Shown piece by piece: positions 1 to 10,658 of a stretch of DNA of 64,000 nucleotides (its first letter is position 1; the number at the start of each line of letters is the position of its first letter). The position numbers were made by a program, and so were the translations under genes. Location: assembly GCA_033439265.1 (NCBI GenBank), contig JAVTVX010000017.1, positions 13,540,501-13,604,500 of the forward strand. The letters run 5' to 3'. The notes beneath the pieces were generated by a model. It searched no databases. It saw only the letters and a program-made list of their open reading frames with translations, and was not told the origin of the DNA. Source of the DNA: Dillenia suffruticosa (taxonomy: Eukaryota > Streptophyta > Magnoliopsida > Dilleniales > Dilleniaceae).

Positions 1-1
1 C

Positions 2-57
2 GTCAGCCTTCATAGTTGGCCAAAAATGCCCTTGTCGTGAAGATTTATTGGCTAGAT
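2..57 (-). pseudogene. Start of Tat-like integrase (zinc-binding region), cut by window edge
   Basis: Minus-strand frame 3 reads NLANKSSRQGHFWPTMKAD, matching the H-x-YWP-x-M region at the start of the integrase HHCC domain in Tat elements. The catalytic core would lie outside the window. Confidence 0.65.
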
Positions 58-369
58 TTCGAGCACCTAAGTGGTTTCCATATATTCTTTCATAGATCTC
101 TCAGGGTATATAATTTCTTTCTTTAGACGTCTAGTATTTTAGATATGGATAGGTAAAAGACTTTTTGTAAGGATCTTTGTTGATTATAACATAGTAAGCA
201 GCTTTACACCTCACTTTAGTGATCACTGAAGGTGTAGTAGTTGTCCATATTTCAAATAAACCTCTGTGGGATCTTTCTAGTTTGACGAACTATTTGCCGA
301 TAGGATCTGCTTGATTTCTTCAATACTTCGGTATGGTAGACTCTTAATATAAACTATTCGACTGTTGCA

Positions 370-800
370 ACCGAGTCAGAACTAGCTAACTTAGAAAGTG
401 TGTCGGCTTGTGCATTCTCTGATCGAGAAATCTGTTGTATATCCACCTTAACAAATTTGTTCACCGCCTCTCGTAACTAGGATAAGTACTTTACCATCGT
501 CGATTCCTTAGTTTCATAAACTCCTTTAATTTGTTTGACAACTAGTTGGCTGTCGGTGAAAACCTATATGTTTTGGACTCCTAGTGTCACTACAATTCAT
601 AGTTTGGCCAGAGGGATTTCATATTCGACCTAATTATTAGTTGTTTGAAAATCAAAACGGAGGGTGTACTTGGTTTTAAAATCATCCAATCCCACGAGAA
701 TGTCCGGCTCCACTTCTTAAGGAGTTTGATGGCTCGTCTACATGGAGTTCTATTCCGGTAATGACAATTCTTCTCAGTCATCGATAGAGGCTCGCTCGAA
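370..800 (-). pseudogene. Tat-like RNase H remnant
   Basis: In minus-strand translation with one in-frame stop, TTNN-x-VEYE is followed by FTDSQLVVKQIKGVYETKE and SENAQADTLSKLAS, the conserved E, D and second D regions of retroelement RNase H. The domain sits between RT and integrase, as in Ty3/gypsy elements. It is a decayed copy; the N-terminal aspartate region is too degraded to place exactly. Confidence 0.7.
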
Positions 801-1461
801 AGGGGTCGAGAAAGTGCCTTCGAGGATGAAATTAGTGAGGGCTTGACGTTTAATTGTTGGTCTCGATTAGTATTTGATATTAACTTTGGTCAACTCGATA
901 CTCCACTTGATGAGCCAACTGAAGTGTTTCTCTTCTGTAAAATCGACTTCAGAAGCTAGTGGGTTAATAGTACAATTGTATGGGATTGAAAGTAAGATCA
1001 GAGATGTCTGACAGTAATAACTAGGTCGAATACCATTTTTTTGATGGGTTGGTAGTTCACTTTCAACTCTTGAAGTATACAGCTAACATAGTATACCGAC
1101 TTTTGTGTGGTAGATACCTACCTTATAAGAATAGAGTAGAATGTTCGGTCAAAAACGGAGAGGTAAAGGCAAAGTTTCTCACTAGGAATGGGCCGAGAAA
1201 GTAGCGGGGTGACACGAAATATTTTTTAAACTATTCGAATGCTATTTAGCACTGCTGTGTCTATGCAAATTTCTGTAACTTTTAAGAGTGTCATAGAATG
1301 GCTTGTATTTCTCCTCTAATTTTGATATGAACCGATTTAAAGCTGTGATCTTCTTTGTGAGACATTGCTTTTGCATCCTCGATGGAATCATGTCTAGTAT
1401 GGCTTGTATTTTGTCTGGATTTGTCTCGATCTCCCGGTTGGTAATTAGGAAACCTAAGAAT

Positions 1462-1539
1462 TTTCCTAATGTTATTCCAAATGTGCGCTTTGTTGGATTC
1501 TTTCCTGATGTGATTCCTAATGTGCACTTTACTGAATTC
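1462..1539. repeat. 39-bp tandem duplication (two units)
   Basis: Units 1462-1500 and 1501-1539 share the frame TTTCCTRATGTKATTCC and ATGTGCRCTTT and differ at a few positions. The unit is 13 codons and lies just before the FLGF motif of the Tat RT, so it repeats a short peptide in frame. Confidence 0.8.
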
Positions 1540-1810
1540 AGTCTCTTGTTCTAAGGCTCCAACATTTGGAATGTTTCTTCCAAGACTGCAATATAAGCTT
1601 TTGCTCTAGTGCTCTTGATGAGCATGTCATCGACGTAGACTTCTATGTTTCTACAGAGTAGTCTATTCGCTGAAAAGTCACCACTACATTTTTTTAGACC
1701 AAAGGGCATGATCGTATAGTAAGAAGTGTCAAATTTTGTTATGAAACTAGTTTTGTTGGGGCTATGCATATTTGATTATAATCAGAGTAACCATCCATGA
1801 AACTTAAAAG

Positions 1811-2076
1811 TTGGTGGCCCGAGGTGTTGTCCACCAACTTGTCAATATTAAGAAGTGGGTAACTGTCCATTGGGTATGTCTTGTTGAGATCGGTGAAATT
1901 CACACACATTCTCCAATTACGTTAAGCTTTTTCACTATGACCTGGGTTGGTAGCCCGAGGTGTTGTCCACCAACTTGTCAATATTAAGAAGTGGGTAACC
2001 GTCCATTGGGCCTATCTTGTTGAGATCGGTGAAATTCACACATTCTCCGGTTACGTTAGGCTTTTTCACTATGACC
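1811..2076. repeat. Tandem duplication of an RT segment (about 130 bp x2)
   Basis: Copy 1 (1811-1942) and copy 2 (1947-2076) both run from TTGG-GCCCGAGGTGTTGTCC to TTTTTCACTATGACC with scattered substitutions. The offset of 136 bp is not a multiple of three, so the duplication itself breaks the RT frame. Confidence 0.85.
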
Positions 2077-2201
2077 ATATTGGTTAGCCACTCAGAATAT
2101 ACTCCTCGAATAAATCCCGCCATTAGGATCTTCCAGATCTCCTCTTGTATTGCATATTGACGTTTCAGTGTGAATATATATTTTTTTTTTGCTTCAAAGG
2201 A

Positions 2202-3025
2202 TTACGACTTGCATCTACAGTCAGTGTAGATTATAACTGAAGGGTGGATACCTAACATGTCTTCCGGAGACCTTGTAAAGACTGTAGAATGTTGCCAAAG
2301 ACAAACCATAATTACTTTCTGGAGAGATGATGGTAAGTAGGCTCCAACTTGGACTATCTGTTTGGGTACATTCGTGATAGGAATTTCGATCACTTCCTCT
2401 CTGGGTTGAGGCTTGGACAGCTGTTCAACATCATCTGTAAGTTCCAAGGTGTCTACTAAAAGAATTTCTCTTTCTTTCTCCGCCATGGGGATGATTGGTG
2501 GCTCGAGGTCACCGTGGAGTGTCACAACTCCTAAAGATATTCTAAACTTGATTTTCATGTGTTTTGAGTTTGATAGTGTTTCGAGACCATCCAAATTAGG
2601 ATGACCTAAAATAGCGTTGTAATGAAAAGTGGTTTCGGTAATAGCATAGTGAGAAGGTATTCCTAAACTTACAACAAGCGAAATAGTACCTTTGGAAGTA
2701 TGCACTTGTCAACGAATACCTTTAAGGGTCCATCGGCGGGTTGAAGGTAAGACTGAGTAAAGCCTATTATTTGGAATACATCCCAAAAGAAGATATCTCG
2801 ATCTGTTCCTTAATCAATAAGAGTTCTTTTGGCGAGAAACGATCCTGTTTCAGCAGTAATGACTAACGGATCATCTTGTTTGGTGTTGACTCCTATCAAA
2901 TCAACATCATTGAAACTGATTGGTAGTCTATTCCTTTTAGCTAATGTCTTGATTGTGAGGAAAGAAGCAGGATGAGAAGCACATTCAACTAAAAGAATCA
3001 GTCCGTGCCTTACGATGGGCGCCAA
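2202..3025 (-). pseudogene. Tat-like gag-end/aspartic protease remnant
   Basis: Two blocks are visible. Codons from 3025 to 2810 end in RTLID, the run-up to the protease active site; the next codon is a stop and is followed by GTDRDIFFWDVFQIIG (about 2757-2808), so the D-x-G triad is broken by nonsense. Codons 2705-2202 contain SLVVSLG, YNAILGHP and a run towards the RT (PEDMLGIHPS). The protease would have cut the Gag-Pol polyprotein. The start codons seen are internal methionines, not true starts. Confidence 0.75.
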
Positions 3026-3026
3026 T
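3018..3026 (-). other. Primer-binding-site-like motif of Tat-like element
   Basis: The minus strand reads ATTGGCGCC followed by CATCGT. Tat and Athila elements commonly have TTGGCGCC immediately inside the 5' LTR. A minus-strand LTR end CTCCA lies 4-5 bp further right at 3031-3035. Confidence 0.5.
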
Positions 3027-3030
3027 CTAT

Positions 3031-3500
3031 TGGAGGTAAGTTTTACTCCATAGATATAGTTCTGTTGACTCGAACAAGGTGAGTGGTTGTTGGATCATCT
3101 GATTGATGGAGCCTGCAAAAATCTGTCGAAGGGTGCTCTGACAAAAGAGATTCTGACACTCAAGTTAGATAATGGTTTTTAAAAATAAAAATAAAGTGAA
3201 AGAGAAAGAGTTCTGTAATGTCTTTTGTGTCCTAGGTGAGGAGTCAAGAGAACGTATATGACCAACGACATTTGTAATGTATATATAGTTTGCATGGTAG
3301 ATCCCTTATGTTACCGGGTATAGAAATCTAGTTTCCTAGTAAAAGTGTCCCAAGACTACAGAGATCGCAGTGAAGAATTTTCAAAATTTTAGAATTCTAT
3401 GGGTTAAGAATGTTCAAATCATTATGAGATTCCTATCCTTATCGGTAACAATTAGAGATATTCTTCCTATTTACAGGAGATTATTCTCGTGATTTAGTAA
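3031..3500 (-). repeat. Probable 5' LTR (3' part) of Tat-like element; outer limit unresolved
   Basis: It abuts the primer-binding-site-like motif. On the minus strand it carries CTATATATACATTAC (about 3276-3290), a plausible TATA box some 250 bp before the LTR end. No second LTR is in the window, so the outer end cannot be defined; it may reach past 3700. Confidence 0.4.
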
Positions 3501-4440
3501 AAAATGAATATTATTTCAGTTAGTCAAATAACAATATCGAGCACCGAAGAGGTGTCACACCGACCAGTCGACTACTTGAGAAGGGTCTGGTTGATAGATG
3601 CTGAGAGAGTAAGTTATGTTTACCTATCCGCGGATACATCCCTTGTCAACAGCATATTTTGGTGCATTCTAATATGTTTGACTATGGGCTTTGGGTTTAT
3701 GGGCTCTCAAATTTTTTAATAATGGGCTTTTTAGGCTATATTTCATCAATAGTATAATTTTACTTAAAAATTTATATGCAGCAGCCAACACAAAAGATTG
3801 ATAAGTTAAAATATCACACAATAAACATTTAATTTTTGATAAAAAAATAATTGGTTAAAACCATCGGTCGTTGATTTTTCAAAATAAAAAATGTAGTCGA
3901 ACTTTATAAATTCAGTACTGGTTTTACTCCGAGAATCGTGAACAAGTGGTTTAATCTGGTCTAGTTTTATGAATTGGTTCAAAACATGCAAACTTTAAGG
4001 AAGAACAAGTGCGTTTAAGTGAGGCCGAGAGAAATTGATTAGAAAATTTCACCAAAAAAAAAAATGATTAGCAAATTCAGAGGGAACTTGAGTTAAATGA
4101 GAGCAAAAGAGAGAGAAATCAACCGGATTGACGATCAGGGAAATTAAAGACAAATCAAATTCAATTGAGAGCGGAAGACACAGAAATCAATGAGAGAGTC
4201 CAAAGAGAAGAGTTAAAGCCCCGGGACTCTGAAGTGCCGGAAAGACAGGAATTGCCGAAAAGTAAAAAGAACTTTTGAGGCATAGAGATAACCTCACAGC
4301 CATACCACACAAATCCTGGGGTCTTTTCTCAAGATGGAAAATGTTGCAAAATATAATCAGATATCCTGGAGTCCTTCGCATGGGGTAAACCGTCAAAAGG
4401 AAAAAGTAAACCGAGAATATCATACGTGTAGAAAGCATGC
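3501..4440. other. No recognisable gene
   Basis: AT-rich sequence with short A runs and scattered GAGAGA. The small open frames here have no motif and no coding character. Part may belong to the LTR on its left or the promoter region on its right. Confidence 0.5.
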
Positions 4441-4443
4441 CAC

Positions 4444-4474
4444 CACGTCATCACTACCCTTGTTATATTTATAG
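4444..4474 (+). promoter_or_regulatory. Candidate promoter of the monooxygenase gene
   Basis: CCACGTCA at 4444-4451 is an ACGT-core element of the G-box/as-1 type bound by plant bZIP factors. TATATTTATA at 4465-4474 is a good TATA box. Transcription from about 4500 would give a leader of some 420 nt before the ATG at 4918. This is inference from motif spacing; a leader intron is possible. Confidence 0.4.
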
Positions 4475-4917
4475 GGAGAGTCTAGCTAACAGTCTTGATA
4501 AAGCGTCAGCCATATAACAGAATGCAAACCCATTTATTCTTAGCTACCGTTCTTTGCACGTCTTGCCCGTCTGTCCTTCTTTTGCCTTAAAGGGCCAAAA
4601 GGGGAAACTAGTAGAATTTGCTCAGGAGGGCAAACTCCTTCCATTCTAAGCTTCTGTCCATCTTTTTTCAAGAAGGGGATAGTTGTTCATTTTCAGGAGT
4701 TTTTTGTTCTGCATTGTTACTTCTTGGGCAACATTCAGCTCCAGTCGAGACAAGTAGGTATGAAGCTTTATTTGCTTTTTCTCATTGATTGAATCATTCT
4801 AACCCTGTACATATTGATTGAAGGGTTAAATCCAAAGTGCAGACTGAAGGGTAAACGGGAAAGAAAACAGCATAAGAAAGTACTAGTACTGGTACAACTG
4901 CCGCAGGAGGAAAAGGG

Positions 4918-6260
4918 ATGGAGGTGGGTGATGAACGAGAGATCGTTATTGTTGGAGGCGGCATTTGTGGCCTTGCCACTGCACTTGCTTTTCACAGGTT
5001 TGTTTTCTTTTTTGGTATTATTTTCATTCCCAATTAATGTCACTCAGAGTTTCATTATTTAAGTAGTAATATCGTCATTTTTAAAAAATAGTAATTTATT
5101 TTTCTGAAGTAATCACTTGTCCGACACCAAGTAATTTATTAAATAATTGTATTATTTTAAATAGTAATTTGTGATAAATTTTAGAAGTATCATCGTTCGA
5201 TTGCCAACTTCTCTAGATTTTTGCTAATTTTGCAGGAAGGGCATTAGTACCCTGGTGTTAGAAAGATCGGATTCACTAAGAGCCAGTGGGTTAGGAATCG
5301 TTATACAACAAAATGGTTGGAGAGCACTAGATCAACTTGGTGTGGCCTCCAAACTCAGGCCGACCGCCATGATGGTACCAAGGTTAACTCTCTCACTCTC
5401 TTTCTTCCGTTGGAGCTTGGTATGCATTTAGATCAACGTACCCACAATAAATACTTGGGCTTTTTGTTAAATATTAAGACCATTGTGAACGTGACACATT
5501 GTGGATAACTAGACATCACTAACTTTTCTTCATGAAAATGTTGATGGAGAATAAAATTTGAAGCTTCCATTAAGTTTCAACAGCCTCATCTCATCAGACT
5601 TGATAAAATTTTCACACCCCGTCTTTGTAGAGACACCGACCGTAAATAGGGTCTTGCTCAAAGGTCTTTTTTGAGATCCAATATCCGAATATTCATAGAA
5701 ATATAAATTTTCGTAATTTTTATGATTTTTATCTAACCAAAAATAAAATAATTACACCCCACCGACTGTATTGTTGGCTCATTAACGTTGCCTTACCCCT
5801 TGAATCCCTTGCTGAACCGTTAGATCCTTTAATCTCTATTCCCTTTCAAGCCCGTTTGGTGGCTCCACATGATTGTTTCTCACCGCACTTATTCATTTAT
5901 TCATTTATTTATTTTTGTTTCCGTTTTCTTCTTTTTATCCTTTTCACTCTAATTCTTCTTCTTTTCACTTAAGTGTCGATACCAAATAAGCACTTGAATT
6001 TATATAATTTTTAATTCCTTTTATTGCTCCCGGGGGGGGGGGGCATTAGCAATTGTAATCAGGTCATCGCAGTCTAGAGTATATCAGCTGATAAGGAAAT
6101 AGAGGTATTAATCTTCCATAGTATTGAATAAAATGTATTTTAATCTATTACAGTATATTTAATTTGATTATTTAATTTTAGCTTTCCATATATAAATATA
6201 TATTTTTTAATTTTTAAGCTAATTAAAAAAATTAAGTGTGATTTTTTTTTATATAAAAGT

Positions 6261-6351
<91 letters not shown>

Positions 6352-7886
6352 GGTCAATTAAACAAAATTAGAAATTTTTAAATTTTGAAAGTAAAGATAG
6401 ATGTTAAGCGGTTGCCTTGCAATGGTGCGTTAAGCTGGGGAAATATATAGAAAAGAATAACATATTATAAGGTTTTTTATATGAATTAAAATGAGAATAA
6501 TTTAGATATTTTAAAATTCTTTAAGAATGATATATCTTTTAATTAATCAAACAGTTCTTGCTATAATAAATTAATAATCAGAAAACTTATTTTTATTTTT
6601 AAATTATTCTAAGTTATTTGGTTTACTTATAATACAAATCAATTTATATGCAGGCGGAAAATGATGTCACTGGCAGAAAATAGTTATGGGGATTCACCCC
6701 TTGGGTAAGGCCATGAAAACCGATCTTAGATTTTCATTTTCTTTCCCTTATTTAGAGCTTCTAATTCACATTAAATTGGTGTTGGTGTGATAGTTATGGA
6801 GAAGCACGCTGTTTGAAACGAAGCACGCTTATTGAAGCATTGGCTAGTGATTTACCACCCAACACCGTGAGGTTGAGCTGCCAAGTGAATGCTATCAAAT
6901 TGGATCCTCTAACGTCTGATCCAGTTGTTTACCTTGAAGACGGAACTCTCATCAAAGCTAAGGTCCCCTTTTTTTGAGTCTTGTTGCAGCACAAGCTAAT
7001 AGATAATTGTTTTTAATTCATTTCCTTGTCAAACCAATATATTATATATATATGCAGGTTGTGATAGGATGTGATGGACTAAACTCGGTGGTTGCTAGTT
7101 TCCTTGAGCTGAGGTTTAGTTACAATTACTCCACATCTCTGGTGAGAGGTCTTACTTACTATGAAAAGGGCCATGGCATGGATGATTTTGTTATCTTATG
7201 CAAAGATCCCAATAGACTAGGACGAATTCCTATCGATGAGAATCTAGTGTGTTGGTTCGTTGTCCAAAAACGGAATCCTCAAGGTAAGTACAGTTTATGT
7301 TACACAACTTGTTCTCATTCCTAAACAGTGTTTGATTGCATAATCTTGTGTTTGTTTTCCAACAGATCCACTGAATATGAAAGATCAAAAACTCATGAAG
7401 CAATCGGCACTTGAAAGCATTAAAGATTTTCCAGCAGAGGCCATAGAAATTATTGAGAAAGCAGACCTAGACTCCTTCCACTACGCCTGCTTGAGATATC
7501 GAGTGCCATGGGACTTGCTTTTTAAGAGACATTATAAGCGGGGTGTCACGGTGGCTGGAGATGCCATGCACGCAATGGCTCCGTTCATGGGACAGGGTGG
7601 TGCTGCCTCAATAGAAGACGCTGTTGTGCTTGCTAGATGTGTAGCTCCCACAATCCAGATGCTGTGCTTGAACCAAAAAGAAGGAAAAAAGATGCTCGAG
7701 TTGGCATTCCATCAGTATGAGAAAGAGCGCAAGACGAGGGTTACTTTGCTCTGTCTGCAAACTTACCTCATTGGCTTGTTGATCAAGACCTCTTCTTCCC
7801 TTGGCAAATTCGTAACCATTCTTCTCATGATTATCCTATTCCGTGACCCAGACAAGCTTAGTCTTTATGATTGTGGCCGCCTATGA
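4918..7886 (+). CDS. FAD-dependent monooxygenase (PHBH-type flavoprotein), six exons, 397 aa
   Basis: Exons 4918-4997, 5236-5382, 6654-6704, 6794-6962, 7058-7283 and 7366-7886 all have GT-AG introns and join in frame to 1194 nt including the stop. Residues 9-20 hold the dinucleotide-binding motif VGGGICG; IGCDGLNSVV at 152-161 is the DG motif; AGDAMHAM at 288-295 is the GD motif contacting FAD ribityl; GQGGAASIEDAVVLAR follows. The C terminus ends YDCGRL, as in plant monooxygenase 1/CTF2-like proteins, and the length is normal. Such enzymes use NAD(P)H and O2 to hydroxylate small molecules; the substrate cannot be told. The segment around residues 165-215 looks divergent. The ATG is chosen because it precedes the FAD motif by 12 codons. 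No stop or frameshift is seen. Confidence 0.87.
5383..6653 (+). other. Intron 2 of the monooxygenase (1271 bp), repeat-rich
   Basis: GT at 5383 and AG at 6652-6653. It holds a run of 12 G at 6032-6043 and a long TA repeat. The stretch near 5610-5830 (CACACCCCGTCTTTGTAGAG and following) looks like inserted repeat DNA, but no ends could be defined. Confidence 0.7.
6263..6350. repeat. (TA)n microsatellite, about 88 bp
   Basis: Uninterrupted alternating TA inside intron 2 of the monooxygenase, expected to be highly variable in length. Confidence 0.97.
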
Positions 7887-8795
7887 GGTTTAGTCTTCTG
7901 GAAAGTATTCGACAGAGGTTTAATATGTCAGGTTTTTCGATGCCACGGGACAAAAGACATCCTTTTAAGAAGGGTATTTGTGAGAAGTTTTGAACCAAAT
8001 TTGTGTAAAGTATTGCACAATAATCTGATTGAATCAACTACATGCATAGAGTGCTATTGTAGGACATCCTTAATTTGTATTTGGATTGTATTGTGCTAAT
8101 ATTTTAGAGATGCCTCTTCTTCGTACAGAATTCCTTCAAACGCAGAAGCAACATATATACATTCTACCTTTAATTTATGAGCTCCATCATACGTAATCAT
8201 ATCTAAGACCATTCTTCTCTTGTACATAATACTATGAGCTTTGCATCGTTGGTATTGAGCACACAAATTGGAAAAAAAAAAACAAAAATAAAAACAAAAC
8301 AAATCAAAAAAAAAAGTCTAAAAAAAAAATAAAAATGATCAAAAAAGGAAAATATTCTTCTTTTTTTTAAGAATATATATATCACTTCATGTTGGAAAAT
8401 GGGGCGGGTCCGCCCATGTGGGTAGACCCTAACTCCTTTCATTTTTGAATTTAAATTAAAAAGAAAAGTGTGGGGTGGTTTTGGTAACCACCCCAACCTC
8501 CAAAATTTCCTCTCTTCAAAACTTCTAAAAAGGATCCTCTTCTCTAGGGCGCAAAAAGTTGTGACGTGAATATAAAAAGAGAGAAGGAAGGCATTCTCTT
8601 ATGGTGGTGAGAATACATTTTGTTTGAACAATAAATGACATTTGGATTGTGAATAATAGATAATGATCCAATTTTATGATATTTTCTCGACCTAAAATAC
8701 CCAATTATCATAAAAAAATAAATAATTCTAACCCATTTAAAATTCAAGAATTTTCGTATGTGAATAATTATTTGTTGTTTTGTTTAAAAACTTCA
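7887..8795. other. 3' flank of the monooxygenase; otherwise nothing recognised
   Basis: AATAAT at about 8019 is a possible weak polyadenylation signal. Beyond 8250 lie A-rich runs and short low-complexity frames without motifs. The end near 8795 precedes a primer-binding-site-like motif, so the last few hundred bases may be an LTR remnant. Confidence 0.4.
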
Positions 8796-8796
8796 T

Positions 8797-8808
8797 TGGT
8801 ATCAGAGA
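8797..8808 (+). other. Primer-binding-site-like motif (initiator tRNA-Met)
   Basis: TGGTATCAGAGA differs from the plant retroelement consensus TGGTATCAGAGC at one base. It lies 370 bp before the gag remnant at 9179 and is preceded by CA, as expected at an LTR end. Confidence 0.5.
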
Positions 8809-9178
8809 CATAATGGGTATTTCCTATCTCTTTTTCGGTATTAAAACATAAAAAAAATGTCATGCATATTTTTTTATAGGACATTAATGCAACTTGAAAT
8901 TAGCTCAACGGAATACTCTCAATTTTATATAGTAGTATAACCATAATATGATGATTAAATCTGTAAAATTTGGCATACCTCCGATAAGTATATTATGAGA
9001 TATGACAAATCCTAGCTAAAACTTAATGTATTCATATCTTTAAAAATAATGTATTTCGTGATATGAAATTTATATGATTAGATTTCTCTCAAAAAATGCT
9101 TTCCAACCATATAAAAATAGCAAAAAATTGTTAAGAATCGAGAGATATGTAGAGAAGCACCATATATTATGTAGCACT

Positions 9179-10497
9179 ATGCGTCCCCGAGGATGACCAA
9201 GGCGTACCACCGAGACCCCACTCGAGGCCGCATCATCACCTCAAATGCCTTAGGCCCCTCCTGCTAGAGAAGCACCTCCGCCTCTACCACACCCTACACT
9301 CCAGGAGATGATGGAGTGATGGACGGCCCACCGAGACCAGATGAGAACACCACCTGCACCGGCGGTTGAGACTCCACCTACGCAGCGGCACCAGTGCCCA
9401 CTCGTACGTTGACAACTACGTCGGCTACTCGACAGATGACAGAGGTCTCCACTTTGCTAAGAGAGGCTAGGAGTCTAGGGTGTGAGTCCTTCTCTAGGAC
9501 CCATGACCCCGTTGTGGCCAGGAAGTGGCTCAAACGGATCAAAGAGACCGTAGAGGATATATGCGTTGAAAATAGACTCAAGTTGGTGATAGCAGTCAGA
9601 CTGCTAGAGGATGATGCCCGTGACTGGTGGGATGGCGTCAAGGATAGAGCAAATGAGCCGCTGATTTGGGGTGACTTTTTGAGGGAGTTTGATTCCTAGT
9701 ATTACAAGATATTCGACCGCGACATGAAGCGATGAGAGTTCTTGGAGTTGAAGCAAGGGCAGAAGTCTGTGTCAGAGTACAAGACTGAGTTCCGCAGACT
9801 GGTGGTATTTTTCCCAGAATTGGTGGCGACTGAGGAGATCAGGAGATTCAAATTTGAACATGGACTAAATCTCATCATCAGAGGCCAGATGACAGTTTCC
9901 GAGCAGGATACATATGCTAGAGTTCTACAATGGGCACCGAGAGCAGAGCAGAATATCAAAGAACGGAATAGAATTTGCGACCAGCAAGACCAAAGGAAGA
10001 GGCCTGGATTTAGGTAGGGACAGAGCTCCAAGAGGAGCAGAGGTTGAGATTCATTTAGCGACGACCCTAGACAGTGGCCCGGATCCACACCTTATGGACA
10101 GTATGGGCAGCTATCAGCCCCGATGAGCACATTGGGAGGTAGCTTGGGCATTGCGCCATGGTTCGGAGGAGCGCAGAGAAGGTCCTGCCCAATTTGTAAA
10201 AAGGCACATCCAGTGCCATGTCGATTCTCTAGTAGATGTTATCAGTGCGGAAAGGAGGGACATTTTAAAGACCGCTATCCTGATCTGCGAGCTGAAGGGT
10301 ACAGTCATGCCCCAGATCAGAGCTTTCCTTATGGCCCCAGGGGCAGTTCAGCACCTTCTACGGCACCTCCTTATAGTATCCCAGGGAAGTCTTTCACTGG
10401 GAGTAACATGCTTGCTCTACCTCCTTGTCAGCAGCCCAGGACGCAAGCTAGACTATATGCTATGCCGACGAGGAGGCACAGGCCAGTCCAGATATAG
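9179..10497 (+). pseudogene. gypsy-A Gag remnant
   Basis: The probable original start is ATG at 9179, broken after five codons. The capsid-like region (9394-10016) has KWLKRIKETVEDI, ARDWWDGVKDR and FLELKQGQKSVSEYKTEF, hallmarks of plant gypsy Gag. The zinc knuckle CYQCGKEGHFKDRYP (about 10237-10281) has tyrosine where the last cysteine of CX2CX4HX4C should be. Stops occur at 9697 (TAG), 9733 (TGA) and 10015 (TAG). The intact protein would package element RNA. Confidence 0.8.
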
Positions 10498-10658
10498 TAA
10501 CAGGTGCTACCCCTACTTCTCATCCTGATGATGTACAAGAACTTTAGACTCTGATGTATTTTGGTGAACTTTGAAAGATGATATATATATATCCATTTTG
10601 AGGTTTTATTCTTAAGTAATTTTCAATTATTTTGATAATATTAGGCTAATGGACTTGG

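Larger units (their letters stand above)
1270..2123 (-). pseudogene. Tat-like reverse transcriptase remnant
   Basis: RT motifs in order on the minus strand: VIVKKPN and NFTDLNKI (2123-1935), FITKFDTSYYTIMPFGLKK and EVYVDDMLIKS (1769-1551; YVDD is the catalytic core), then FLGFLITNREIETNPDKIQAIL and ALNRFISKLE (about 1460-1290). It would have copied element RNA into DNA. Reading is broken by frameshifts, a 136-bp-period duplication (1811-2076) and a 39-bp duplication (1462-1539). No functional protein can be expected. Confidence 0.8.
1..3028 (-). mobile_element. Tat-like Ty3/gypsy retrotransposon, internal region (partial, decayed)
   Basis: Reading leftwards on the minus strand, domains appear in gypsy order: protease (about 3025-2200), reverse transcriptase (2123-1270), RNase H (about 800-370) and the start of integrase (57-2), which continues past the left edge. 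Peptides such as YNAILGHPNL in the protease linker and FLGFLITNREIE in the RT thumb are typical of the Tat lineage. Nearly the whole gag is missing: protease-type sequence begins right after the primer-binding-site-like stretch near 3018-3026. Stops and frameshifts occur throughout, so the copy is dead. Confidence 0.85.

Noticed and set aside
4187..4438. 83-codon minus-strand frame upstream of the monooxygenase
   Set aside because: No recognisable motif; overlaps the likely promoter region.
4768..5043. Overlapping frames on both strands at the first monooxygenase exon
   Set aside because: Shadows of the real exon 4918-4997 and its flanks; the spliced plus-strand reading explains the region.
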